Positions 1 through 5,710 are shown, counted from the first letter of the stretch. The stretch: DNA of 5,895 nt from Chryseosolibacter sp964393795 (GCA_964393795.1 CAYMWA010000198.1:1-5895); one strand, 5' to 3'. The notes: generated by a model not told the origin, from the sequence alone. Numbers and translations: made by a program.

Positions 1-1656
1 GACGACATCGAAGCGCTGGGTTTTTTGAAGATCGATGTGCTGGCGCTGGGAATGCTCACGTGCATTCGCAAGGCATTCGATCTGATCAAGAAACATTATG
101 GCCGTGAATGCACGCTGGCGAACATCCCACAAGATGATCCGGTGGTCTATGAGATGACGAGCCACGCTGACACCATCGGTGTCTTCCAAATCGAAAGCCG
201 CGCACAGCAGTCGATGTTGCCGCGGCTGAGGCCTAAATGTTTTTATGACCTGGTGATCCAGGTGGCGATCGTGCGGCCGGGACCGATTCAAGGCGACATG
301 GTACATCCGTATCTGCGCCGCCGGAACGGGGAAGAGCCGGTAGAATATCCCTCGAAGGAGTTGGAAGAGATTCTCGGCCGTACACTGGGGGTTCCGTTGT
401 TTCAGGAACAGGCAATGAAGATCGCGATTGTCGCCGCGGGCTTTACTCCCGCGGAAGCGGATGGCCTGCGCCGGAGCATGGCAACCTTCAAAGCGAAAGG
501 AGTGTTGGCGCATTTTGAAGAGAAGCTGATCAGGGGCATGGTACAAAACGGTTATAGCAAGGAATACGCCGCCCGCGTGTTTAAACAGCTGATGGGCTTC
601 GGCAGCTATGGTTTTCCCGAAAGCCATGCGGTCAGTTTTGCACTGCTGGTCTACGTGTCCGCGTGGATCAAGTGTTATTATCCGGATGTATTTGCGTGTG
701 CACTGCTCAACAGTATGCCTATGGGCTTCTACCAGCCTGCACAGATTGTCATTGATGCACAGAAGCACGGCGTTGAAGTACGGCCAGTCGACGTTAATTG
801 TTCGGAATGGGATAACCAACTGGAAGAACGCGCCTCGTCAACAGGATACTTTCCCGTTCGTTTGGGATTCCGGCAGGTGAAGGGCTTGCGCGAGGAGGAT
901 ATGAAATTGTTGGTCAAAGGAAGAAAGAACAGGTATCAATCAATCGATGAATTGCGCCGCGCAGGTTTGTCGGATGCGGTATTGGAGAAGCTGGCAGATG
1001 CCGATGCGTTCCGATCCGCCGGACACGATCGGCGAAATGCGTTGTGGGAAGTGTCGGCGAAAGACCGGCCGGGCGCGCTTTTTTCCTCCGGACATCTTCA
1101 TGAAACTGAAAAGATCTCGCTTCCCGAAATGCCGTTGTCAGAACATGTGGTGCACGACTATGCGGCCACGTCTTTGTCGTTGAAGGCGCATCCGGTGAGC
1201 TTTGTGCGCGATGAATTGGAACGGCTTCACGTACTGCCGGCGTCTGCGCTGTCACATGCAAAAGATGGTGACATCGTAAAGGTCGCGGGGTTGATCCTTG
1301 TAAGACAAAGACCGGGAACGGCCAGTGGTATTTGTTTTATCACCCTGGAAGATGAGACCGGCACCGCGAATCTTGTGGTCTTTCAGAAGTTGTTCGACAA
1401 ATACCGGAAGGAGATCATACAAGCAAGGTTGTTGATGGTGGAAGGACAGCTTCAAAAAGAAGGAGAAGTGATTCATGTCATTGTACGGCGGTGTTACAAC
1501 TATTCGAAGTTATTGCATCGGCTCACTGCCGGAAAGGGTGACGAGTTGCCGTTAACCACATCGCGCGCTGATGAAAAGACCGCTCCTGTGCTGACGAGAA
1601 AGGAGCAGGAATTTGTGCAGGGAAATATTTTCGGAGAGGGAAGGAATTTTAGGTAG
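1..1656 (+). CDS. dnaE2: Error-prone DNA polymerase DnaE2/ImuC, C-terminal 551 residues (5' truncated by window edge)
   Basis: Translesion C-family polymerase subunit that normally works with ImuA and ImuB in SOS mutagenesis. The reading frame is open from base 1, so the start, the PHP domain and the first two catalytic aspartates lie upstream. Numbering from the first visible codon, the third catalytic Asp is D12 in LKIDVLALGML. The fingers motif RPGPIQGDM is at 92-100, FQEQAMKIA at about 134-142, and YGFPESHAVSFALL at about 203-216. A helix-hairpin-helix region (SIDELRRAGLSDAVLEKL) lies near 314-331. The OB-fold spans about 425-505, with VAGLILVRQRPG and FITLEDETGTANLVVF. The spelling LALGML and the VRQRPG/LEDETG block fit DnaE2 rather than housekeeping DnaE, and the tail ends soon after the OB-fold, as in DnaE2. 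The tail ...GEGRNFR resembles the short basic-aromatic DnaE2 end. A QGNIF pentapeptide sits eight residues before the end. Upstream imuA/imuB is expected from the family but not seen. Confidence 0.95.
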   Translation, partial: DDIEALGFLKIDVLALGMLTCIRKAFDLIKKHYGRECTLANIPQDDPVVYEMTSHADTIGVFQIESRAQQSMLPRLRPKCFYDLVIQVAIVRPGPIQGDMVHPYLRRRNGEEPVEYPSKELEEILGRTLGVPLFQEQAMKIAIVAAGFTPAEADGLRRSMATFKAKGVLAHFEEKLIRGMVQNGYSKEYAARVFKQLMGFGSYGFPESHAVSFALLVYVSAWIKCYYPDVFACALLNSMPMGFYQPAQIVIDAQKHGVEVRPVDVNCSEWDNQLEERASSTGYFPVRLGFRQVKGLREEDMKLLVKGRKNRYQSIDELRRAGLSDAVLEKLADADAFRSAGHDRRNALWEVSAKDRPGALFSSGHLHETEKISLPEMPLSEHVVHDYAATSLSLKAHPVSFVRDELERLHVLPASALSHAKDGDIVKVAGLILVRQRPGTASGICFITLEDETGTANLVVFQKLFDKYRKEIIQARLLMVEGQLQKEGEVIHVIVRRCYNYSKLLHRLTAGKGDELPLTTSRADEKTAPVLTRKEQEFVQGNIFGEGRNFR

Positions 1657-1676
1657 TAAAAAGTTTATTGTTGCCC

Positions 1677-1820
1677 GGGTTGCAAGGATGCAGAGCACAA
1701 ACCCTGATAGAGACAGCTATTTCTTCCATGCGGGTCGAGTTGCCGGTCGCCGGATGCAGAGATGCCGGTCCCTGAGCTTGTCGAAGGGCCGGTTCCAGGT
1801 TGCAAGATGCAAGGACAGAG
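1677..1820. repeat. Three degenerate copies of a short GTTGC...GGATGCAGAG repeat
   Basis: The gap after dnaE2 holds related short stretches at about 1677-1695 (GGTTGCAAGGATGCAGAG), 1737-1761 (GTTGCCGG...GGATGCAGAG) and 1797-1820 (GGTTGCAAGATGCAAGG...CAGAG). GGATGCAGAG is identical at 1686-1695 and 1752-1761. Such GTTGCAGGATGC-like words are common intergenic debris in Bacteroidota genomes (recollection, not searched). The repeat-rich composition and the lack of any family-like translation argue against a gene here. No function can be assigned. Confidence 0.5.
1765..1792. repeat. REP-like hairpin containing CCCTGAGCTTGTCGAAGGG
   Basis: CCGG at 1765-1768 and CCCT at 1770-1773 pair with AGGG at 1785-1788 and CCGG at 1789-1792, with T1769 bulged, giving an 8-bp stem. 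GA at 1774-1775 can add two pairs with TC at 1781-1782. The core word matches a short repeat seen between genes of many unrelated bacteria (usually written TTCGACAAGCTCAGG). It is 109 bp past the dnaE2 stop with no U-tract after it, so it is a poor intrinsic terminator and more likely a dispersed REP-type element. Confidence 0.6.
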
Positions 1821-1880
1821 GAGAATCAGTTGCCCGATTTTAGCAAGAAGATACGGATGGATGTGTAGCTTTGAGGTGAG

Positions 1881-1907
1881 GTTGGAAAGGTTGGAGAGGT
1901 TGGAAAG
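1881..1907 (+). repeat. 9-bp tandem repeat, three copies (GTTGGAAAG/GTTGGAGAG)
   Basis: Three contiguous 9-mers: GTTGGAAAG (1881-1889), GTTGGAGAG (1890-1898), GTTGGAAAG (1899-1907). They run straight into GGTTTAATG (1907-1915), which recurs at 1922-1930, a 15-bp offset. The array ends 45 bp before the qorB start and so lies in its presumed promoter or leader region. No canonical Bacteroidota promoter could be placed with confidence here. Confidence 0.75.
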
Positions 1908-1952
1908 GTTTAATGACATTGGGTTTAATGGGTTAAATATAAATGTACATAT

Positions 1953-2816
1953 ATGAAAATAGCTGTTACAGGAGCTACGGGACAACTAGGTCGTCTTGTG
2001 GTGAATAAGTTGAAGGACAAGGTATCGTCAGGTGATGTTGTAGCGTTAGCGCGGTCGCCTGAGAAAGGTAAGGATCTTGGCGTTGAAGTGCGCGAGGCGG
2101 ATTACAATAGGCCTGAAACCCTTGACCGGGCGCTGGGGGGAATTGATACGTTGATGTTGATATCGGCGAGTGAAGTGGGAAAGCGCAAAGCGCAGCATGA
2201 AAACATTGTAGAAGCGGCAAAGAAGGCCGGTGTGAAGTGGATCGTGTATACCAGTCTGCTTCATGCGGACAAATCTTCGTTGAGTTTGGCGGGTGAACAC
2301 AGCGCTACTGAAGGGCTGTTGAAGAAGTCGGGTATTCCTTTTACGCTTCTGCGGAATGGATGGTATACTGAGAATTATACGGCGTCCATTCCCGGAGCGC
2401 TGGCTGCCGGTGCTTTTGTAGGCAGTGCAGGAGACGGCAAGATTTCTTCCGCGGCACGTGCTGATTATGCGGCAGCTGCCGTAGCGGTATTGACGCAAAA
2501 AGGGCAGGAGGGAAAGGTTTATGAACTTGCGGGGGATAATGCCTATACGCTGAGTGATCTTGCAGCTGAAATTTCGAAGCAAACGGGAAAGAATATTCCA
2601 TACAAAAATTTGCCGGAGGCGGAATATGCGAAAGTGTTGACCGAGGTTGGTTTACCGGAGGCAATCGCGAAAGCCATTGCCAGCTGGGATGTCGCTGCCT
2701 CAAACGGTGCATTGTTCGATGACAGTCGTCAGCTTTCAGCATTGATTGGAAAACCGACTACACCGCTTGCAGTTGTTGTAGCAGACGCATTGAAGGGAGT
2801 GTCGAAAGGGGAGTGA
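1953..2816 (+). CDS. qorB: NAD(P)H:quinone oxidoreductase, QorB/YtfG-type, NmrA-like atypical SDR
   Basis: 287-residue Rossmann protein that in E. coli reduces quinones with NADPH; length and sequence match E. coli QorB (about 286 aa) from end to end. The N-terminal dinucleotide motif is TGATGQLG (6-13). R34 in ALARSPEK is in the place where NADPH-preferring members bind the 2'-phosphate. Family blocks follow: LMLISASEVGKRKAQH (67-82), YTSLLHAD (99-106), TLLRNGWYTENY (131-142), GSAGDGKISSAARADYAAAA (157-176), GKVYELAGD (187-195) and GALFDDSRQLSALIGKPTTPL (252-272). There is no signal peptide or membrane segment, so it is cytosolic. The ATG at 1953 gives the glycine motif its usual distance from the N-terminus. 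No Shine-Dalgarno is visible; the leader is A/T-rich with the palindrome ATGTACAT at 1943-1950. It appears monocistronic, because repeat-rich gaps lie on both sides. Confidence 0.95.
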   Translation: MKIAVTGATGQLGRLVVNKLKDKVSSGDVVALARSPEKGKDLGVEVREADYNRPETLDRALGGIDTLMLISASEVGKRKAQHENIVEAAKKAGVKWIVYTSLLHADKSSLSLAGEHSATEGLLKKSGIPFTLLRNGWYTENYTASIPGALAAGAFVGSAGDGKISSAARADYAAAAVAVLTQKGQEGKVYELAGDNAYTLSDLAAEISKQTGKNIPYKNLPEAEYAKVLTEVGLPEAIAKAIASWDVAASNGALFDDSRQLSALIGKPTTPLAVVVADALKGVSKGE

Positions 2817-2829
2817 GCATGACCTTTTT

Positions 2830-2864
2830 ACCGCGAAGGCACAGAGGCGCTGAGATGCGCTAAG
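2830..2864 (+). repeat. Dispersed intergenic repeat, left arm of an inverted pair
   Basis: The plus strand begins ACCGCGAAGGCACAGAGGCGC, a degenerate form of the word ACCGCAAAGACGCCAAGACGC found on the minus strand at 2975-2995. By hand the two agree at about 15 of 21 positions. This arm carries an extra unit, roughly ten bases (about 2851-2860), before its AAG. It begins 13 bp after the qorB stop. The repeat is familiar from intergenic regions of Bacteroidota and other genomes (recollection). Confidence 0.6.
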
Positions 2865-2968
2865 TAATTTTCTTGTTTATTCCTATGTGCTGGTTTTCTG
2901 CGTTAGCCAGGGGCTCTCGGTTCAATTTGCAATTTGCAGGACAGTAAAGGAACAAAATACCTGGAAAG

Positions 2969-2995
2969 AACTTTGCGTCTTGGCGTCTTTGCGGT
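2969..2995 (-). repeat. Dispersed intergenic repeat, right arm of an inverted pair
   Basis: Read on the minus strand this is ACCGCAAAGACGCC followed by AAGACGCAAAGTT, a clean copy of the repeat whose degenerate inverted partner lies at 2830-2864. The arms are about 104 bp apart. Between them lie a duplicated AATTTGC word (2924-2930, 2931-2937) and no evident gene. The repeat can be translated in frame with the antitoxin downstream, but its translation is repeat-derived and unlike the antitoxin family. That supports starting the antitoxin after this element. Confidence 0.65.
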
Positions 2996-3009
2996 GACGG
3001 TTGCATTAT

Positions 3010-3046
3010 TATGTCAAATGACATATATTGTATTGTCAAATGATAG
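3010..3046. promoter_or_regulatory. Two-palindrome operator and probable promoter of the Xre-RES operon
   Basis: A perfect 16-bp palindrome, TATGTCAAATGACATA, lies at 3010-3025. A second, imperfect copy, TATTGTCAAATGATAG, lies at 3031-3046. Both contain TGTCAAATGA, and the copies are 22 bp apart (3012 and 3034), about two helical turns, so two dimers could bind the same face. The second copy ends 4 bp before the antitoxin ATG. Between them TATATTG (3024-3030) is a weak Bacteroidota-like -7 element, with TTGC (3001-3004) 19 bp upstream. Antitoxins of this class autorepress through palindromes, so the HTH protein encoded next is the likely ligand. The palindromes are seen; the promoter and ligand are inferred. 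Confidence 0.65.
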
Positions 3047-3050
3047 CGCC

Positions 3051-3638
3051 ATGAAAAAGCGGAAAACCCCAAAAAAAACGGTGCAAAAGTCCAAAACCAA
3101 GCGCCGGGCAAAGGTGAAGTCAGGCTATAAAGAAGAAATGTCGGAGAAGAGCGAGTCTTATTTGGAAGAGCCGGCCATAGCTTTTCGCGTTTTACGTGGA
3201 GGGAAAAAGAAAATATATGCGGTCACGCCGGGTTACGGTTTTTTTATCCGCGGTTTGAGAAAAGCCTCGAATCTGGGTCAGGTCAGCGCGCTTGTTGAAG
3301 CCGGCATACCTTCAAAAGAGGTAGAACCGATCATTGAATTTCTTGATTTGAAAGTGCCCGAGGTCGCCCAGGCTGCAGGGGTATCGCCCAGCACGGTTTC
3401 CCGGTGGGGGGCCGATAGTTCGATCGGTGCCGCCGGATCCAATCAGTTTTTCCGTATTGACGAGATCATACGAAAAGGCGTTAACCTGTTCGGGAGCCTT
3501 GATATGTTTAAGACATGGCTGCACAGTCCGAACATGGCATTAGGCAATAAGATTCCCGCCAAACTGCTGATCTCACAGATCGGCATTGACATCGTAGAGG
3601 AAGCGGTCGATGCATTGCATTACGGAAATGTGATGTAG
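3051..3638 (+). CDS. Type II antitoxin of the Xre-RES family (HTH plus MbcA/ParS/Xre toxin-binding domain)
   Basis: 195-residue DNA-binding antitoxin expected to neutralise the RES toxin encoded next and to repress the shared promoter. Residues 2-23 form a strongly basic tail with 13 Lys/Arg. A middle segment (about 41-100) precedes a compact HTH at about 101-119 (VPEVAQAAGVSPSTVSRW). The C-terminal DUF2384/MbcA-ParS toxin-binding domain (about 133-195) has its usual signature: F147-G148, W156-L157, P160-N161, A163-L164-G165, P169, LL at 172-173, G178 and a terminal hydrophobic-YG (191-192). I chose the ATG at 3051 because it directly follows the operator. A longer TTG-started reading from 2934 would translate a dispersed repeat and the operator itself. 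The internal ATG at 3138 is an alternative that would lose the basic tail. The stop touches the toxin start, typical of a coupled pair. Confidence 0.9.
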   Translation: MKKRKTPKKTVQKSKTKRRAKVKSGYKEEMSEKSESYLEEPAIAFRVLRGGKKKIYAVTPGYGFFIRGLRKASNLGQVSALVEAGIPSKEVEPIIEFLDLKVPEVAQAAGVSPSTVSRWGADSSIGAAGSNQFFRIDEIIRKGVNLFGSLDMFKTWLHSPNMALGNKIPAKLLISQIGIDIVEEAVDALHYGNVM

Positions 3639-3640
3639 TG

Positions 3641-4138
3641 ATGAAGTGCCACCGCATCATGTCTGAAACTTACTACAGGAGTCCGTACAGTGCATCCGGT
3701 AGCGCCGGAAGGTGGAATCCCAAAGGGACAAGGATGATCTGTGCGAGCGGGTCGCCGGGTGTGGCGCTCCTGGAATACTTATGTATCAAGGGACATGCCG
3801 TGGCCGCGAGGCACTGGTATATGATCGTGTATGACATCGCCGACGAAACTGTGATTGGAACGCTTGATCCGGCAAGCCTTCCGGTTGGATGGGATAGTCT
3901 GCCACACAGCAAGGCCACGCAGGACTTCGGACGGCTATGGCTGGCTGACAAAGATCTTCCATTTCTGAAAGTACCTTCCGCAAGAATAGGCTTGAGCTTT
4001 TATCCACTGGAATGCAATCTGCTGATCAATCCGGACTTTCCCAACATCGAGCAGGTGCTGCAAGTTGAAGACGTAGTTTCATTTGATTATCTACTGAATA
4101 CATGGAAAAATAGCACCAACACACCAGATGCACACTAA
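3641..4138 (+). CDS. RES-domain toxin (predicted NAD+-degrading), toxin of the Xre-RES pair
   Basis: 165-residue RES protein. Characterised members deplete cellular NAD+, by phosphorolysis in MbcT, and are neutralised by their Xre/MbcA antitoxin. The order is family-like: CHRI (3-6), GRWNPKG (23-29), ALLEYL (42-47) carrying the conserved Glu, a strand WYMIVYDI (59-66), LPVGWDS (80-86), FGRLWLADKDLPFLKVPSA (96-114), NLLINPDFPN (126-135) and a final strand VVSFDYLL (145-152). The name-giving Arg is R24. The position ten residues later, normally Tyr (VVY), is Cys34 here (codon TGT, 3740-3742). The ATG at 3641 gives the common MKxxRI start; a GTG at 3638 overlapping the antitoxin TAG would add one residue. 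Translation is probably coupled. The last residues (STNTPDAH) and the stop lie in an octamer repeat, so the tail is likely repeat-derived. Confidence 0.9.
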   Translation: MKCHRIMSETYYRSPYSASGSAGRWNPKGTRMICASGSPGVALLEYLCIKGHAVAARHWYMIVYDIADETVIGTLDPASLPVGWDSLPHSKATQDFGRLWLADKDLPFLKVPSARIGLSFYPLECNLLINPDFPNIEQVLQVEDVVSFDYLLNTWKNSTNTPDAH

Positions 4139-4202
4139 CACACTAACACACTAACACATTAACACACTAACCCATCAACACATCAACACACCAACACATT
4201 CT
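4131..4202 (+). repeat. 8-bp tandem repeat (CACACTAA), eight copies plus a degenerate ninth, G-free strand
   Basis: Consecutive octamers from 4131 are CACACTAA three times, CACATTAA, CACACTAA, CCCATCAA, CACATCAA, CACACCAA, then a degenerate CACATTCT. Weaker units (AGCACCAA, CACACCAG at 4112-4127) reach into the toxin gene, whose TAA stop is the end of the first full unit. From 4131 to 4210 the plus strand has no G. The array fills the whole gap between the toxin and the EVE-domain gene, so it forms the untranslated leader of the latter if it is transcribed from upstream. Copies drift rather than being identical, unlike CRISPR repeats, and there are no spacers. Confidence 0.9.
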
Positions 4203-4208
4203 TAAATT

Positions 4209-4628
4209 ATGAAACACTGGCTTGTCAAATCCGAACCCTTTAAATACAGTTGGGAACAGTTCGTTAAAGACGGGAAAACATTTTGGGATGGCGTTCGCAA
4301 CTATGGCGCACGCAATAATCTCAAGGCGATGAAGAAAGGTGATCGCGTGTTCTTCTATCACAGCAACGAGGGTTTAGCCATCGTTGGCGTTGCGGAAGTG
4401 GCGAAGGAGGCATACCAGGACCCGACGACCATCGATCCGAACTGGGTGGTGGTTGACCTCAAACCCGTTAAGGCATTGCCCAGGCCAGTGACGTTGGCAC
4501 AGATCAAAGCCGAGCCAACACTTCAGGACATGGACCTGGTGCGGCTTTCGCGCTTGTCGGTGGGCAAAGTTAGGGAGCGGGAGTACAAGAAGATTATGGC
4601 GATGGCAGCAGTGAAGGGTACGGTGTGA
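4209..4628 (+). CDS. EVE domain-containing protein, THYN1-like (PUA-like fold)
   Basis: 139-residue stand-alone EVE-domain protein. The fold belongs to the PUA/YTH superfamily and is proposed to bind modified bases in DNA or RNA; the cellular role of stand-alone bacterial members is not settled. The protein consists almost wholly of the domain: WLVKSEP (4-10), FWDGVRNYGARNNLKAMKKGD (25-45), VFFYHSNE (47-54), IVGVAEVAKEAYQDPT (58-73), DPNWVVVDL (76-84) and the late RLSRLSVGKVREREY (112-126). Aromatic residues of the expected binding pocket (W26, Y32, Y50, W79) are present. The start at 4209 puts WLVKSEP at its usual place. No Shine-Dalgarno is visible; the leader is the G-free octamer array. 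The gene follows the RES toxin in the same direction, 70 bp on, so read-through is possible. The 62-bp gap after its stop faces a convergent gene and shows no convincing terminator hairpin. Confidence 0.93.
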   Translation: MKHWLVKSEPFKYSWEQFVKDGKTFWDGVRNYGARNNLKAMKKGDRVFFYHSNEGLAIVGVAEVAKEAYQDPTTIDPNWVVVDLKPVKALPRPVTLAQIKAEPTLQDMDLVRLSRLSVGKVREREYKKIMAMAAVKGTV

Positions 4629-4690
4629 TTTTTACAGATGCCTGAATGTACGAAGGGGGAACGTGGCGGTATGGTCGGTGAACGGGGACT

Positions 4691-5659
4691 TCAAGGCAGA
4701 ATAATCACACTTCCTTTTTTATGGCCCTGCTCGACGTAGCGGTGTGCTTCTACGGTTTGGTCCAACGGATAAACACGATCGATCACCGGTTTGATCTTTT
4801 TCGTTGCAATCAATCCGGCCAGGAAATTCAGATCTGCGGCGGTTTCGCCGGCCAGGGCGAATTTCACTTTCTTCGAGGTTGTCAACGCTATGCCGAGTCC
4901 TTTCATCATGCGGTGCGGTCCGGTGTTGGCCATCAGGTAGTATCCAGATGGTGTCAATGACCGGATGCATTTGGAAAAGGAACTTTTATAGACGACATCG
5001 AATATGACGTCATACTTCAGGCCGGTGGCGGAAAAATCTTCCTGAGTGTAGTCGATGACGTGGTCGGCGCCAATTGCGCGCATCATGTCAAGCTTGTTGG
5101 TATGATCGACGGCAGTAACTTCAGCGCCAAAATATTTTGCCAGTAGCACCGCCCAAGTGCCGATGCTTCCTCCGGCACCGATGATCAATATCCTTTGGCC
5201 GGGTTGGAGGTTGGCCATTCGCAGGAAATGCAAGGCGTTGATGCCACCAACAGGAATCGTAGCTGCCTCCTCGAAACTAACGTTGTCCGGCTTGATCCCG
5301 GCCGGGGCCTTCATCGACCGGCATAGGTATTCTGCATTACCGCCCAACGTCAAGCCGGTACTTCCGAAGATGGCATCACCCACTTTAAAGCCGGATACGT
5401 TTGCGCCCACTGCTTCAATAACACCGGCGAATTCCAACCCGGGAATGAGATGCCTTGGCTTGCTGTATCCCATAAGCATACGCAGGGGAAATCGAGTCCA
5501 GGCAGGAAGGGTAAGGTTGCGGATCTCGCAATCACCAAACGTTACGGTCGATGCCTTTACGCGAACCAGTACCTCATGCGGTTTTGGTACAGGCGTGGGG
5601 ATGTCGACCAGGCGGAGTACTTCCGGCGGACCATATGCGGTACAGAGAATGGCTTTCAT
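4691..5659 (-). CDS. Zinc-independent medium-chain dehydrogenase/reductase, NAD(P)-dependent, quinone-oxidoreductase-like
   Basis: 322-residue cytosolic MDR enzyme. The GroES-like N-terminal domain covers about 1-125 (AYGPPEVLRLVDIPTPVPKPHEVLVRVKAS, then HLIPGLEFAGVIEAVG and FKVGDAIFG). The Rossmann domain follows, with AATIPVGGINALHFL (132-146), QRILIIGAGGSIG (155-167, glycine motif), AVDHTNKLDMMRAIGADHVIDY (183-204) and the C-terminal block IKPVIDRVYPLDQTVEAHRYVEQGHKKGSVII (289-320). The catalytic zinc ligands of classical alcohol dehydrogenases are missing: there is no CGTD or GHE motif, and TVTFGD and GLEFAG stand in their place. The four-cysteine structural zinc lobe is also absent. It therefore belongs with the zinc-free QOR/enoyl-reductase-like members; the substrate cannot be read from sequence. 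The start at 5659 has an A/C-rich leader without Shine-Dalgarno. It is transcribed divergently from the DoxX-like gene across a palindrome cluster and converges with the EVE gene. Confidence 0.92.
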   Translation of the reverse strand: MKAILCTAYGPPEVLRLVDIPTPVPKPHEVLVRVKASTVTFGDCEIRNLTLPAWTRFPLRMLMGYSKPRHLIPGLEFAGVIEAVGANVSGFKVGDAIFGSTGLTLGGNAEYLCRSMKAPAGIKPDNVSFEEAATIPVGGINALHFLRMANLQPGQRILIIGAGGSIGTWAVLLAKYFGAEVTAVDHTNKLDMMRAIGADHVIDYTQEDFSATGLKYDVIFDVVYKSSFSKCIRSLTPSGYYLMANTGPHRMMKGLGIALTTSKKVKFALAGETAADLNFLAGLIATKKIKPVIDRVYPLDQTVEAHRYVEQGHKKGSVIILP

Positions 5660-5710
5660 GGTGGTATTGGCAGTTGGTTTCTTCGTTCCCAGGGGAACAA
5701 TCTCATCCCG

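Noticed and set aside
1943..1950. ATGTACAT palindrome as a qorB operator
   Set aside because: An 8-bp palindrome in A/T-rich DNA is expected by chance; the flanks do not extend the symmetry in register.
1657..1952. Small gene between dnaE2 and qorB on either strand
   Set aside because: The possible frames are built from the repeats and the hairpin, for example an LSN-repeat peptide from the 9-bp array, and none has family-like sequence.
2046..2582. Open frame of 178 codons on the minus strand
   Set aside because: It is fully antisense to qorB, whose translation matches its family from end to end; the composition is rich in Arg and Ser, as expected of a shadow frame.
2934..3050. Longer antitoxin start (TTG at 2934), adding 39 residues with a hydrophobic stretch that resembles a membrane segment
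   Set aside because: The extension is a translation of the dispersed repeat at 2969-2995 and of the operator palindromes, begins with a rare start codon and has no counterpart in the antitoxin family as I know it.
4131..4202. Possible CRISPR array or telomere-like repeat
   Set aside because: Units are contiguous 8-mers with point drift, no spacers, no dyad symmetry and no cas genes; it is a simple tandem repeat in the middle of a gene cluster.
4629..4690. Bidirectional terminator between the convergent EVE and dehydrogenase genes
   Set aside because: No GC-rich stem with flanking T-tracts could be formed by hand; the 62-bp gap shows nothing else that I can support.
1953..5659. A shared NAD(P) metabolism theme joining qorB, the NAD-degrading toxin and the dehydrogenase
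   Set aside because: The genes have separate promoters, repeat-filled gaps and opposite directions, and NAD(P)-dependent enzymes are too common for the co-location to mean much.
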